The notes under the pieces are model-generated. The model saw nothing but the letters and a program-made list of their open reading frames with translations. It ran no database searches and was not told the DNA's origin. 64,000 bases of DNA from Rhodopirellula islandica (GTDB lineage Bacteria > Planctomycetota > Planctomycetia > Pirellulales > Pirellulaceae): the NCBI RefSeq assembly GCF_001027925.1, contig NZ_LECT01000029.1:186001-250000 (forward strand), given 5' to 3'. The position numbers were made by a program, and so were the translations under genes. This document shows, in pieces, positions 17,807 to 26,933 of the stretch. Position 1 is the stretch's first letter; each line of letters begins with the position of its first letter.

Positions 17807-19669
17807 ATGTGTTTGCAACCGTTCCCAACCGCTTGTTTGGCCGTTCTTTCAGCGTTGATGACGCTGGGCTGGTCTTCGGTGGGGCAATCTCAAGGAACCG
17901 TGACGTGGCACAGCACGGCGGGATCGAGCGTGAATGCCGAGTTGCTCCGAATCGATGATTCGAAGCTCTATCTGCAGATGGAAGGCAATCGATCGCCGGT
18001 GGAGGTTCCTCTGGACAGCCTCACCGCTGAGTCGCGATTGCAGGCGATGCAGATTTGGTACAACGAACGTGATGCGAAGCAGTTTCAGATGATTCGCCAA
18101 CATCTGCCCGGCATGTATGAACGTCCGGGGGCCGTCAGTCGACTGTTGCTGGAAATTCACAAGGCGATCCCCGAAAGCCCCTACGCAGGAATTTGGGCGG
18201 GCGTTGGTCTTTCCGAGGGTGAGAACAACTTGGAGCTCTCCAAGCGGTTGTTGTTGCAAGCGATCAAACGCATCGAAGCTCAACAAGAAGTCATGGCGGG
18301 GCGCCACTCAATGACCTTGGCATCGGCTCGGAACAACTTGGGTGTGGTGGCGCTCAAGCAGCAAGAAGCCAATCCAGCGGCATCGTCGTTCATCGCGGGG
18401 GTCCAATCCTCCAACGTGGTGTCGGCGGTGCTGGAACACAACATGCAATTGCTGGCTCAAACTGATTCTCAGCGGTCAGGTTTGATCGAGTTGGCACCGC
18501 GACTTCGCAGCGAATTGCTGGTCACGTTGGCGTCCGCTGACGTCAGCACGTCCAAACCGAATCTGAAGGAAAGTCTGTATTACACACTGGATTTTGATCT
18601 TCCGATTGAGGCTGGCGCAGGAAACCGCAAGATCGAGGGACTGGACAGTCCCAGCGTGTTCATGGAGTTGGTGGCAATCGGGACGGGCTTTGTCGTGTCT
18701 CCCGGGATGGTGCTGACATCCACCGACGTGATCACCAACACAGAATCCGATGGCCCCAAGATGCTGACCGTGGGTTCGTATCAACACGGCATCTTCAAGA
18801 CACTGACCTGCAAGAATTGCTTGATGACCGCCCCGAAGATTTCGGCGCGGAATGGGATCGTGATCCGCACCAACACGACCGTCGGATCGGTCACGCGGTT
18901 TCGGATCACACCTCATCGCGCCGGTTCATCGGATGCCGAGTTGGCTGCGCTGCACGTTCCGGGTTTGGACCTGACGCCGCTTTGCATCGCCGATGACACG
19001 CCCGGTGTGGCCTCTGAGTTGAAACTCTACGGCTATGACCCGGGGCAAAATCTAGTCAAAGAAGGTGTGCAGGAATTTCTGGGGAGCGTGTCGACCGAAC
19101 CGAATCGTCAGGGTGTCCAAAACGTTTCCAACGAAACCACGGGCGGTAACCGAGGCGGACCATTGATGGGCGACGACAAAGCCGTCCACGGGATTGTCTT
19201 TGCCATGTCAAAGAACGAATTGGAAACCGGTGGGCGAGCCTTTGGTGCGCGGATGATTCGGTCCTGGTTCAATCGCAATGTGCGGACGACCTCGTTGACC
19301 AGTGTCGAGGATCTGCCGTTGGAGAAACGATTCGATCCAAAAGCGTCTGTGGTGCCGGTGTTTGTCTGGGGCGTGAAGTCAGGAAATGGATTGTTCAGCG
19401 ACGTCGCTGATGGCACTGGGCCGAGCGAATCACTGATGATCGAAAACACCTGGTGCGTGGCTTGCATGGGCACTGCCTACCAAGATTGTCCGAACTGTGT
19501 GAACGGAGCCCAGAGCTATCGCAAGCGGGAGGTCGTCTCCTCATCCCGGATCTCCGGCGACGTGTACGCCCCCGTTGTCAAAAAGAAACGCTGCCCAACC
19601 TGCAAAGGGGCTGGCAAATTGCGATGCCCGCACTGTGACCATGGACGCCTCGACACGCGACGTCGTTGA
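17807..19669 (+). CDS. SHD1-like / inactive trypsin-like / zinc-finger fusion protein
   Basis: A signal peptide (residues 1-29) is followed by an SHD1-like domain (about 30-85, TVTWHSTAGSSVNAELLRID ... VEVPLDSL), a helical TPR-like middle, and a trypsin-like domain at about 275-480. In the latter, GTGFVVSPGMVLTSTDVI aligns with the active-site His motif but has Asp307, and GGNRGGPLMGDD aligns with GNSGGPL but has Arg449 for Ser, so it should not be a working serine protease. The C-terminus (about 550-615) has four CxxC pairs resembling the DnaJ zinc finger (CPTCKGAGKLRCPHC). It probably acts as a binding or scaffold protein outside the cytoplasm. The order of parts is unusual. Confidence 0.8.
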   Translation: MCLQPFPTACLAVLSALMTLGWSSVGQSQGTVTWHSTAGSSVNAELLRIDDSKLYLQMEGNRSPVEVPLDSLTAESRLQAMQIWYNERDAKQFQMIRQHLPGMYERPGAVSRLLLEIHKAIPESPYAGIWAGVGLSEGENNLELSKRLLLQAIKRIEAQQEVMAGRHSMTLASARNNLGVVALKQQEANPAASSFIAGVQSSNVVSAVLEHNMQLLAQTDSQRSGLIELAPRLRSELLVTLASADVSTSKPNLKESLYYTLDFDLPIEAGAGNRKIEGLDSPSVFMELVAIGTGFVVSPGMVLTSTDVITNTESDGPKMLTVGSYQHGIFKTLTCKNCLMTAPKISARNGIVIRTNTTVGSVTRFRITPHRAGSSDAELAALHVPGLDLTPLCIADDTPGVASELKLYGYDPGQNLVKEGVQEFLGSVSTEPNRQGVQNVSNETTGGNRGGPLMGDDKAVHGIVFAMSKNELETGGRAFGARMIRSWFNRNVRTTSLTSVEDLPLEKRFDPKASVVPVFVWGVKSGNGLFSDVADGTGPSESLMIENTWCVACMGTAYQDCPNCVNGAQSYRKREVVSSSRISGDVYAPVVKKKRCPTCKGAGKLRCPHCDHGRLDTRRR

Positions 19670-19727
19670 GCGTTCGGGCCGATGGCTGAAACGGGACGAC
19701 GTTTGAAATGGATGACCGTCGAAGTGG

Positions 19728-20384
19728 TCAGGCGTTGATGCGAACGTCCACCCAGTCCATGCCGGCTCGTTGAGCCGCTTCGAAACCCAGTGGGCTGTCT
19801 TCAAAGACGAGGCAGCGTTTGGGATCGATGCCCATTCGTTCCGCAGCACACAAGAACACATCAGGTTCCGGTTTGTGCAGTTCCGTGTCTTCACTGCCGA
19901 CCAACACGGGGAACCAATCTGCGACGCCGATGGTTCGCAGTTGATCCGCGACGATGTCTCGCATGCCGCCGCTGGCCACGGACATGGCGATGCGGTGGAG
20001 GTGGCGTTCGGCGATTTCGATGACGTGGGCGAGACGCTCGACTTCGGGGATGCGAGCGATGAAAGCTGCTTCCTTTTCCTCGGTCGCCAAGTCGACGTCG
20101 ATCGTCACCCCTTGTTCCGAGCTCAGCACCTCGATGATCTTTTCGCTGGGCATCCCCCCCATGGCGTAGAACCGTGGTTCAGGAAATTCGATCCCGTGAC
20201 GCGTCATCGTTTCGTGCCACGCCAGGTAGTGCAGCGGCATCGAATTGGTGAGCGTTCCGTCGCAGTCGAAGATCAAGCCTTCGTAGCGACCCGCCAAATC
20301 ATGGGCGATCACGGACTCCAGCGGCAATTGGCCGGAATCATCGGGGCGAAGGAGCGAGGCAGTGTCAGTTTCAGATGGAGGCAT
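19728..20384 (-). CDS. HAD-superfamily phosphatase/phosphomutase (beta-phosphoglucomutase-like)
   Basis: HAD motif I is FDCDGTLTNSMPLHYLAWHE, motif II is the Ser in SVASGG, motif III is the Lys in HKPEPDVFL, and motif IV is FEDSPLGFEAAQRAGM. The helical cap between motifs I and II fits the beta-phosphoglucomutase / sugar-phosphatase subgroup. Probable activity is dephosphorylation or mutase action on a small sugar phosphate; the substrate is not known. Its ATG overlaps the TAA of the halogenase-like gene by one base (TAATG), so translation is likely coupled. About 30 residues precede motif I, a longer N-terminus than usual, and an internal start is possible. Confidence 0.87.
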   Translation of the reverse strand: MPPSETDTASLLRPDDSGQLPLESVIAHDLAGRYEGLIFDCDGTLTNSMPLHYLAWHETMTRHGIEFPEPRFYAMGGMPSEKIIEVLSSEQGVTIDVDLATEEKEAAFIARIPEVERLAHVIEIAERHLHRIAMSVASGGMRDIVADQLRTIGVADWFPVLVGSEDTELHKPEPDVFLCAAERMGIDPKRCLVFEDSPLGFEAAQRAGMDWVDVRINA

Positions 20385-21694
20385 TAAGTCGACATGGGTT
20401 TGGTGTCAGCCATGGAATCCGATTTGGACATGGCGTTGGCCCGGGCCATTTCGATGGAACGATCGAGGGCTGGGAACATTTTGCCTGCATCTTCGTGGAA
20501 GACCCGCCCAATCAGCAAGTCCGTCACATTGCCGCGGTATTCGGGATGTTCTTTCATGAATCGACCGATGCTGAAATCTTTGTTGTAAAAAGCGTGCACG
20601 AGTTCGCGAATCCTTGACGCACCTTCTTTGAAATCCTCGGTCCAGTTTCCAAGTTGCTCGGCGGACAGGTCGTCTTTTTTCAAACCGTCCACGATTGCGT
20701 CACCGGCCCGCACGCCCATTTCCAGTGCGAAATACACTCCGGAAGAGTAGACCGGGTCGATGAAACCCAGTGCGTCACCGATCAGCACCCAGCCGGGGCC
20801 GGCGTGGCGGCGGGTCATGTAGCTGAATTCTTTGGCCGTGGTGATCTTGGCCACGCGAGTGGCATTGGCCAGTCGTGGCTGCAGGCCGGGGCACAGGGCC
20901 AGTTCTTCCTCGAAAACTTGTTCGGGCGTCCCACGGCCCTTGAGCAGGAAGTCGTTGTCACCGACGCATCCGACACTGGTGACTCCCCGGGATTGTGGGA
21001 TGAACCAGAACCATGAGTCTCGCGACTTTGTGTACAGAATGATGGTGGCGCCGTCGTTGTCGCCTTCTCCCCGCACCGCATCGCGGTAATACGTCCAGAT
21101 CGCAGCCTTCTTCAGATCCGGATTGATCTCTCGAAGCCCCAGTTTTCCGGCCATGAACGACTGTTGGCCCGTCGCATCGACGACGACTTGGCAGCGAATC
21201 GTGCGTTCGGTGCCATCGGCGGTTCGGACGACCACGGCACGGGCCACCGGTTGATCGGGGCTTTCGCCGGGTTCGGTGTGGACGTCGACCAATCGGGTCT
21301 GGTCGAGGCAGTCGGCACCCAGTTCGGAGGCTCGGTCAAACAGCATTTTGTCAAATTCGCTGCGTTCGACTTGCCAGGTTGTGCTGCACTCCCGTTCATC
21401 ATGTTCGCGAAAAAAGAAGGGGGCAGATTCTTTGCCCGTGTGAGTGACAAATTGGACGCTTTTCTTCGTCTGCCATCCCGATCGTTTGACTTGATCGATC
21501 AAACCGAGTCGTTCCAGTGGCCAGTAGCACTCTGGCATCAGCGATTCGCCGACGTGGAACCGGGGCACCGGATCTCGTTCGATCAACAGGGTGCTGGCAC
21601 CGGATTCAGCGACAATCGAAGCAGCAGTACAGCCGGCGGGGCCTCCACCAATCACCACGCAATCGTAGGAATCCTTCATGTTTGGCAAACTCAT
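20384..21694 (-). CDS. FAD-dependent oxidoreductase, flavin-dependent halogenase-like
   Basis: The FAD dinucleotide motif VVIGGGPAGCTAASIVAESG lies at the N-terminus, followed by FHVGESLMP, DATGQQSF, SWFWFIPQ and GWVLIGDALGFIDPVYSSG. These match the family shared by flavin-dependent halogenases and geranylgeranyl reductase-type enzymes. SWFWFIP is close to the halogenase GWxWxIP motif but not identical, so halogenation is possible, not proven. The frame extends to 21874; ATGs at 21694 and 21679 are the credible starts because they directly precede the FAD motif. It is divergent from the acyl-AMP ligase/ACP/AOS gene, which suggests it may modify the same lipid product (inference), and is coupled to the HAD gene. 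Confidence 0.85.
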   Translation of the reverse strand: MSLPNMKDSYDCVVIGGGPAGCTAASIVAESGASTLLIERDPVPRFHVGESLMPECYWPLERLGLIDQVKRSGWQTKKSVQFVTHTGKESAPFFFREHDERECSTTWQVERSEFDKMLFDRASELGADCLDQTRLVDVHTEPGESPDQPVARAVVVRTADGTERTIRCQVVVDATGQQSFMAGKLGLREINPDLKKAAIWTYYRDAVRGEGDNDGATIILYTKSRDSWFWFIPQSRGVTSVGCVGDNDFLLKGRGTPEQVFEEELALCPGLQPRLANATRVAKITTAKEFSYMTRRHAGPGWVLIGDALGFIDPVYSSGVYFALEMGVRAGDAIVDGLKKDDLSAEQLGNWTEDFKEGASRIRELVHAFYNKDFSIGRFMKEHPEYRGNVTDLLIGRVFHEDAGKMFPALDRSIEMARANAMSKSDSMADTKPMST

Positions 21695-22011
21695 CTGCAA
21701 AGGGAAAGTTGGATCGGAAAAAGGCGAGCAGGCGGTGTCTGGTGTAGCGGAAAGGTCGCTTAGCAGACAACGTGGTTGTTTTTCGCCAATGTCAGGTGGC
21801 GTTGAACACCTCGAATACGCCATCATAGCGGGGTAGCAACTCGATCTTGAGATGCCGTGCGGACTGACATCCAAACTGAGAAACTCAGTGAATTTGGCCC
21901 CCTCTCATGGATGGCCCGGAGCGTCTGTGTGGGGTCACCCTTGGCCGATCAGCCCCGTTGGTGCATCATTGCGGCAATGACTGATTGCCTCCCCGCACCG
22001 AATGACTGTTC
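21695..22011. other. Divergent intergenic region, halogenase-like / megasynthase
   Basis: The 317 bases between the two divergent genes should contain both promoters. I saw no convincing boxes, repeats or RNA structure. If the halogenase-like protein started at 21874, part of this region would be coding, but that stretch has no family resemblance. Confidence 0.35.
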
Positions 22012-25000
22012 ATGGAGCGTCCAAGAGTGCGGTCAAGAGAGAACGAGATTGTTCTGCGACGGCATCATTGCAACAGGTTGAATTTGGTGGACCTCCAACA
22101 GTATTTCAAAAACGAAACGCCTCCTCGCGACCATTTTGTCTCGGTTTTGCGGCACTGGGTGCAGGTGCGCCCGAATGCGCCCGCCTTCACGTTCACCGAC
22201 GGGGAAGGCTCGGACCAGACGCTGTCCTACGCTGAATTGTGGGAAGAGGTCCGCGGACTGGCTGGGTACCTGCAAGGTCGTTGTGGCATCCGTGCGGGTG
22301 ACCGGGTGTTGCTGCTTTACCCGCCGGGGCTGGATTTCGTCATCGGATTGTTCGCGACCCACGCGGCCGGTGCGATTGCCGTTCCGGCGTATCCGCCGCG
22401 TCGAAACCGCAAGGCTTCTCGGATTCGTTCGATTGTCGTCGACGCTGATGCGCGTTGGGCTCTGTCCACTCGGTCGGTGGTGGATCAGTTGTCGGGCAAC
22501 GAACTGCACGAAGACTTGGTTGGCGTGCAGTTGCTGGGAACCGACGTCCCCAGCAAACGTGACGCAACCCATTGGCGGTGCCCCAAACTTCGCAACGAAG
22601 CGCTGGGTGTGTTGCAATACACATCCGGTTCGACGGGATCGCCCAAGGGGGTGATGCTGACGCAGGCCAATCTGATCGCCAACAGCGAGTTGATTCTGCA
22701 CGGTTTCGAACCGCAATCGACGATCATTGGTGCGTCTTGGTTACCGACTTACCACGACATGGGATTGGTCGGCGGCGTGTTGATGCCGATGTTTGTCGGA
22801 CGCCACAACATTTTGATGAGCCCGATGGCGTTCCTGCAGCGACCGAGTCGCTGGCTGCAAACGATCTCGCGGCATCAGGTCACGATCAGCGGCGGCCCCA
22901 ACTTTGCTTATCAGTTGTGTGTCGACAAAATTCGCGACGAAGAACTCGAAGGCATCGACCTGTCGTCTTGGGAAATCGCCTTCAATGGGGCTGAGCCGGT
23001 TCGTTCCTCGACGCTGGATGCATTCACACAACGTTTTGGAAAATACGGATTCCGGCACAGTTCCCACCTGCCGTGTTACGGCATGGCGGAAACGACGTTG
23101 ATCGTCACTGGTGGTCCGATTGCCCCGCGTCCCATTCTGCAGCAATTTGACGGGCCTGCACTCGATGAAAAGGCGGTTCGTCCCGCCGTGGAGGTGTCCC
23201 CAGCCAAGGATGAGCAACCTGGCACCGACGCGGAGACGGTGATCGGATCGTCGAAACGGGCAACGCGAGAACTGGTTGGTTGCGGCCGAGTCTTGCCCAG
23301 CGAGCGTGTGCTGATTGTGGACCCTGACACGCGGCAAACGCTGCCGCCCGATGCGATCGGCGAGATCTGGGTTCAGAGTCCTTCGGTCGGTCGTGGTTAT
23401 TGGCAGCGTCGCGAGCAATCGACCAAAACTTTTGCCGCCATGACTTCGGAAGGTGAAGGCCCGTTCCTGCGAACGGGCGACCTTGGATTCTTGTACGGCG
23501 GGCAGTTGTATGTGTCCGGCCGCCTGAAAGACATGATCATCGTCCGTGGCGTCAATCGTTATCCACAGGACATCGAAGCGACCGTGGAACACGCCAGCGA
23601 CGTCGTGCAGGCGGGGTCCGTCGCCGCGTTCGCGATGAACGCGGACAGTGACGAAACGGAGACGGGACGCGAAAAGCTGATCATTGTGGCCGAAACGGTT
23701 CGCAAGCGAGACTTGGATTGGGACGACCATTTGCAGTCGATCCGCCGAGCGGTGACCGAAGATCACGATCTACCGCCTGACGCGATTTATTTGGTTCGAA
23801 ACAGTTCGGTGCCCAAAACCAGCAGCGGGAAAATCCAACGTCACGCCTGCTTGCATGCGGTTCGCGACAAAGAATTGAAGGTCATCGCCCAGTGGATTCG
23901 GGGCGAAGAGTCTTCGCTTCAGAACGCCGGTTTGGCTGGCGAAACCATGATGAAGGCCGCTGCCGCATCGGACGCAGGCGGTTTGGATTCGGTCGCTGAT
24001 CCCGTGGTTGCGGAAGCGATTGTGTCGCACGTCCGAGCGATCGCTGGTGAACGGGCAGGATCGATTCATCCCGACACCAACATCGTCCTGGACTTGGGGC
24101 TCGATAGTTTGGAACGACTCGAGATTGCCAGGAACTTGGAACGCACTTTCGGGGGCCGGTTCCCCGAACAGGTGCTGGACGAAATCGAAACGATCGGCCA
24201 AATCGCGACGGCGGTGGAACGTTACTTGCCCGCCGGTGCACTCGGACGCGCCGAGCAGTTTTTGGCGGGGCGAGGCGACACGCAGCGAGATGGTGACGAT
24301 GACCTCGTCAACACAAATGCCAACGGCGAAGCCAGCACGGACGGCGAAGGTCCGCTCGCTCGTGTCATGCAAACGCCTCAGGTCGAACCGGAAGACGACG
24401 TCACGCAGTTTGCTGAGTACCGTCGTTTGAAATCGACGATGCGGCAAATGCAATTGACGGGTGTGCCCAACCCGTACTTCACCGTTCATGACTGCGTGGT
24501 CGGCGACAAAACGATTGTCGATGGCAAAACGTTGATCAGTTTTGCCAGTTACAACTACTTGGGCCTGAGCGGTCATCCCGAGGTTTCCAAAGCCGCCTCG
24601 GATGCGATCGCAAAGTATGGGACCAGCGTCTCAGCCAGTCGTTTGGTCAGCGGTGAGAAACCGATTCACGGCGAACTCGAACGCAAAATTGCGAAATGGG
24701 TCGGGGTCGACAGTTCGATCACGATGGTCGGCGGTCACTCCACCAACGAAACCACGATCGGGCACCTGGTTGGTCCCGGCGATTTGATTCTGCACGATGC
24801 ACTTTCGCACAACAGCATCGTGCAAGGCGCATTGTTGTCGGGTGCCAAACGACGTCCGTTCCCGCACAACGATTACGAAGCGCTCGACAAAATGCTGACC
24901 GCTTTGCGTGGTCAGTACCGTCGAACGCTGATCATCATCGAAGGCGTCTACAGCATGGACGGCGATTTCGCCGATGTGCCGAAGTTCGTCGAGGTGAAAA

Positions 25001-25623
25001 AGCGTCACCGGGCAATGCTGATGGTCGATGAAGCTCACAGCTTCGGAACCATGGGCGAGACCGGTCATGGGATCGCGGAGCACTTCGATTTCGACGCTCG
25101 CGATGTCGACATCTGGATGGGCACACTCAGTAAATCAGCCTCCTCGTGCGGTGGATACATCGCGGGCAGTGAAGCGTTGGTGGAATTGCTGCGTTACACG
25201 GCCCCTGGGTTTGTGTTCAGCGTTGGCATGCCTCCTGGGCAAGTTGCCGCCGCGATTGCTTCCTTGGAAGTGCTGGAACGCGAGCCCCAGCGAGTTCATC
25301 GGCTGCGTCAAAATAGCGAACTGTTCTTGAATCTATGCCGTGAGGCAGGCTTGGACACCGGCGACAGTGGCGGGACCCCGGTGGTTCCTGTGATCACGGG
25401 GAACAGCCTCGTCGCACTGCGATTGAGCAATCGATTGAAGAAGGATGGGATCAACGTTCAGCCGATCTTGTACCCGGCGGTGGATGAGTCCGCGGCACGT
25501 CTGCGGTTCTTCATCACCAGCGAACACAGCGAAGAGCAAATTCGCTTCACGGTCGAACGCACTGCTCACCACTACAACGATCTGAGCGACTCGCCTGCGG
25601 CACCGCTACGCGGCACGGGGTGA
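22012..25623 (+). CDS. Fusion: fatty-acyl-AMP ligase - acyl carrier protein - alpha-oxoamine synthase
   Basis: Residues about 25-620 form an adenylate-forming ligase: YTSGSTGSPKGVMLT starts at 203, GGPNFAYQLC is typical of fatty-acyl-AMP ligases, and YVSGRLKDMIIVRG follows. An acyl carrier domain (about 665-735) carries the phosphopantetheine serine S699 in LGLDSLERLE. Residues about 790-1195 form a PLP enzyme of the 8-amino-7-oxononanoate / serine palmitoyltransferase family, with SYNYLGLSGHPEV, DEAHSFGTMG and the PLP lysine K1041 in GTLSKSASSCGG. The likely reaction is to activate a fatty acid, load it on the carrier, and condense it with an amino acid with loss of CO2 to give an alpha-amino ketone, as in sphingoid bases. 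The amino acid is unknown. The true start may be slightly downstream (GTG at VDLQQY). Confidence 0.93.
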   Translation: MERPRVRSRENEIVLRRHHCNRLNLVDLQQYFKNETPPRDHFVSVLRHWVQVRPNAPAFTFTDGEGSDQTLSYAELWEEVRGLAGYLQGRCGIRAGDRVLLLYPPGLDFVIGLFATHAAGAIAVPAYPPRRNRKASRIRSIVVDADARWALSTRSVVDQLSGNELHEDLVGVQLLGTDVPSKRDATHWRCPKLRNEALGVLQYTSGSTGSPKGVMLTQANLIANSELILHGFEPQSTIIGASWLPTYHDMGLVGGVLMPMFVGRHNILMSPMAFLQRPSRWLQTISRHQVTISGGPNFAYQLCVDKIRDEELEGIDLSSWEIAFNGAEPVRSSTLDAFTQRFGKYGFRHSSHLPCYGMAETTLIVTGGPIAPRPILQQFDGPALDEKAVRPAVEVSPAKDEQPGTDAETVIGSSKRATRELVGCGRVLPSERVLIVDPDTRQTLPPDAIGEIWVQSPSVGRGYWQRREQSTKTFAAMTSEGEGPFLRTGDLGFLYGGQLYVSGRLKDMIIVRGVNRYPQDIEATVEHASDVVQAGSVAAFAMNADSDETETGREKLIIVAETVRKRDLDWDDHLQSIRRAVTEDHDLPPDAIYLVRNSSVPKTSSGKIQRHACLHAVRDKELKVIAQWIRGEESSLQNAGLAGETMMKAAAASDAGGLDSVADPVVAEAIVSHVRAIAGERAGSIHPDTNIVLDLGLDSLERLEIARNLERTFGGRFPEQVLDEIETIGQIATAVERYLPAGALGRAEQFLAGRGDTQRDGDDDLVNTNANGEASTDGEGPLARVMQTPQVEPEDDVTQFAEYRRLKSTMRQMQLTGVPNPYFTVHDCVVGDKTIVDGKTLISFASYNYLGLSGHPEVSKAASDAIAKYGTSVSASRLVSGEKPIHGELERKIAKWVGVDSSITMVGGHSTNETTIGHLVGPGDLILHDALSHNSIVQGALLSGAKRRPFPHNDYEALDKMLTALRGQYRRTLIIIEGVYSMDGDFADVPKFVEVKKRHRAMLMVDEAHSFGTMGETGHGIAEHFDFDARDVDIWMGTLSKSASSCGGYIAGSEALVELLRYTAPGFVFSVGMPPGQVAAAIASLEVLEREPQRVHRLRQNSELFLNLCREAGLDTGDSGGTPVVPVITGNSLVALRLSNRLKKDGINVQPILYPAVDESAARLRFFITSEHSEEQIRFTVERTAHHYNDLSDSPAAPLRGTG

Positions 25624-25733
25624 ACGTCCCGGCATCGTTGACGTCGCCACAACCAGCCCGGAAGGACCGATAATGTGCTCCGCCCGGATTTCCCCCGGCG
25701 ACGAATGGACCATTCGTGTTTAGACTGGGCGGA

Positions 25734-25970
25734 ATGAACAAACGACTCACGCGAATCAGCAAGTACCTGACCTTCATTCTGCGGCACGAACCGCAATCCA
25801 TCGGTTTGACGTTGGACGCAGACGGTTTCGCGCCCGTCGAAGAACTGGTCTCAAAAGCCAACGAGTCCGGGAAATCGATCACCGTCGAACAAGTGCACCA
25901 GGTTGTCGCGGGGCACGAACCCCCGATGTTTGCGCTGAGTGATGACGGTCAACGCATCCGAGTTCTTTGA
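25734..25970 (+). pseudogene. Truncated RNA 2'-phosphotransferase (KptA/Tpt1 N-terminal half)
   Basis: The 78 residues match only the N-terminal winged-helix half of KptA: ISKYLTFILRHEPQSIGLTLDADGFAPVEEL, then MFALSDDGQRIRVL and a stop. Intact family members are about 180 residues and continue with the NAD-binding catalytic half after an RIRA-GHS segment, which is absent in any frame downstream. The KxR pair that usually precedes FALS is also lost (GHEPPMFALS). It is therefore most likely a remnant, though a short stand-alone RNA-binding protein cannot be excluded. KptA removes the 2'-phosphate from RNA splice junctions using NAD. The methyltransferase-like gene starts 32 bases later. Confidence 0.75.
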
Positions 25971-26001
25971 ACGCCACCGAGTTTGCAACAGGAGCGATGC
26001 G

Positions 26002-26616
26002 ATGGCGTGGCAGGAAATTGAGATTCCGGATTCGATCAAAAAACTCCCGTATCATGATTCAGCGGAGCACTTGATCGACTCCGCCAACGACGCCATCGAA
26101 GCGTTCATGTTGGCAGACGAAACCGTGATTGAAAACTTCGTCACTTGCGATTTTCATTTGCTCGATCAAGCGATGACTTGGATCGATCAAAATCACCTGT
26201 TGGCGGGCAATCGTTTTTGCGAACTCGGTGCCGGGTTCGCCGTTGGCGCGATGCTGGCGTCCTTGCGAGGGATGGAAGCCGTCGGGATCGAGATCGAACC
26301 CCGATTGGTGGCGGAGGCTCAGAAGGTCGCTGATTCGCTTCGCAACGACGCTCAGATCCATTGCGGTAGCTTTGTGCCACGCGGTGTCGATGAGTTGTCC
26401 GAGATCGCTCGCGAGGTACGCAACGTCGACACCGAAGAGGGTGACATCTACGACGAGATCGGATTGGAGATCGAAGACTTTGACCTCTTTTTCGCGTTCC
26501 CGTGGCCCGGCGAAAACGAGTTCTTCGAAACCGTCGTCGACGCTCGCGGATCGGTCGGCGCGTTGCTGTTGACCTATCGCGGTCGCGAGGGAATGCACCT
26601 GCTTCGCAAGGTTTAG
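26002..26616 (+). CDS. SAM-dependent methyltransferase-like protein
   Basis: The ATG at 26002 is preceded by an aggag site and gives 204 residues. FCELGAGFAVGAMLASLRGMEAVGIEIEPRLV matches motifs I and II of the Rossmann-fold methyltransferases (the SAM glycine loop, then the acidic residue binding the ribose); DLFFAFPWPGE could be the motif IV region. The glycine loop is ELGAGFAVG, close to the ExGxGxG consensus. The substrate is unknown; LFFAFPWPGENEFFE has some similarity to class I N- or O-methyltransferases. It follows the KptA remnant and may have been cotranscribed with it. The MITE-like element begins 27 bases after its stop. Confidence 0.75.
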   Translation: MAWQEIEIPDSIKKLPYHDSAEHLIDSANDAIEAFMLADETVIENFVTCDFHLLDQAMTWIDQNHLLAGNRFCELGAGFAVGAMLASLRGMEAVGIEIEPRLVAEAQKVADSLRNDAQIHCGSFVPRGVDELSEIAREVRNVDTEEGDIYDEIGLEIEDFDLFFAFPWPGENEFFETVVDARGSVGALLLTYRGREGMHLLRKV

Positions 26617-26643
26617 GTGAGAGGGCGTTTGGGGAGCGTGGGG

Positions 26644-26858
26644 ATTGAAAAAGTCAAATTGACAATTGTAAAGATGAAATTGGTTTGGTGATTGAGTTCG
26701 CGAATCAAAAGCTTCGATATCAGAACCCTTCGCCACTCGATATTGTGTTGTTAGGCGGGCAGTGCGTTTCGAAGGCGGTGTCAATTCACCGCGCTACCGA
26801 AATCGATTGTTCAGCTCAGAAGTTTACAATTTACAATTGTCAATTTAGCTTGTTCAAT
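26644..26858. mobile_element. MITE-like element with 29-base terminal inverted repeats
   Basis: Left end 26644-26672 and right end 26830-26858 are reverse complements at about 26 of 29 positions; the shared core is tttacaattgtcaattt. The 157-base interior is AT-richer than its surroundings, has no convincing gene, and contains shorter palindromic pieces (cgatatc, accgcgctaccg). The whole is 215 bases and lies between convergent genes. Size, terminal inverted repeats and lack of coding point to a non-autonomous element moved in trans. I did not identify a clear target duplication. Confidence 0.75.
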
Positions 26859-26933
26859 GAGTCGTCCCTGGATCGCCACAGTGAGACTTACGTCGAATAA
26901 CCGGGCCTAACAGCCGTCGGCTGACACCGACGA

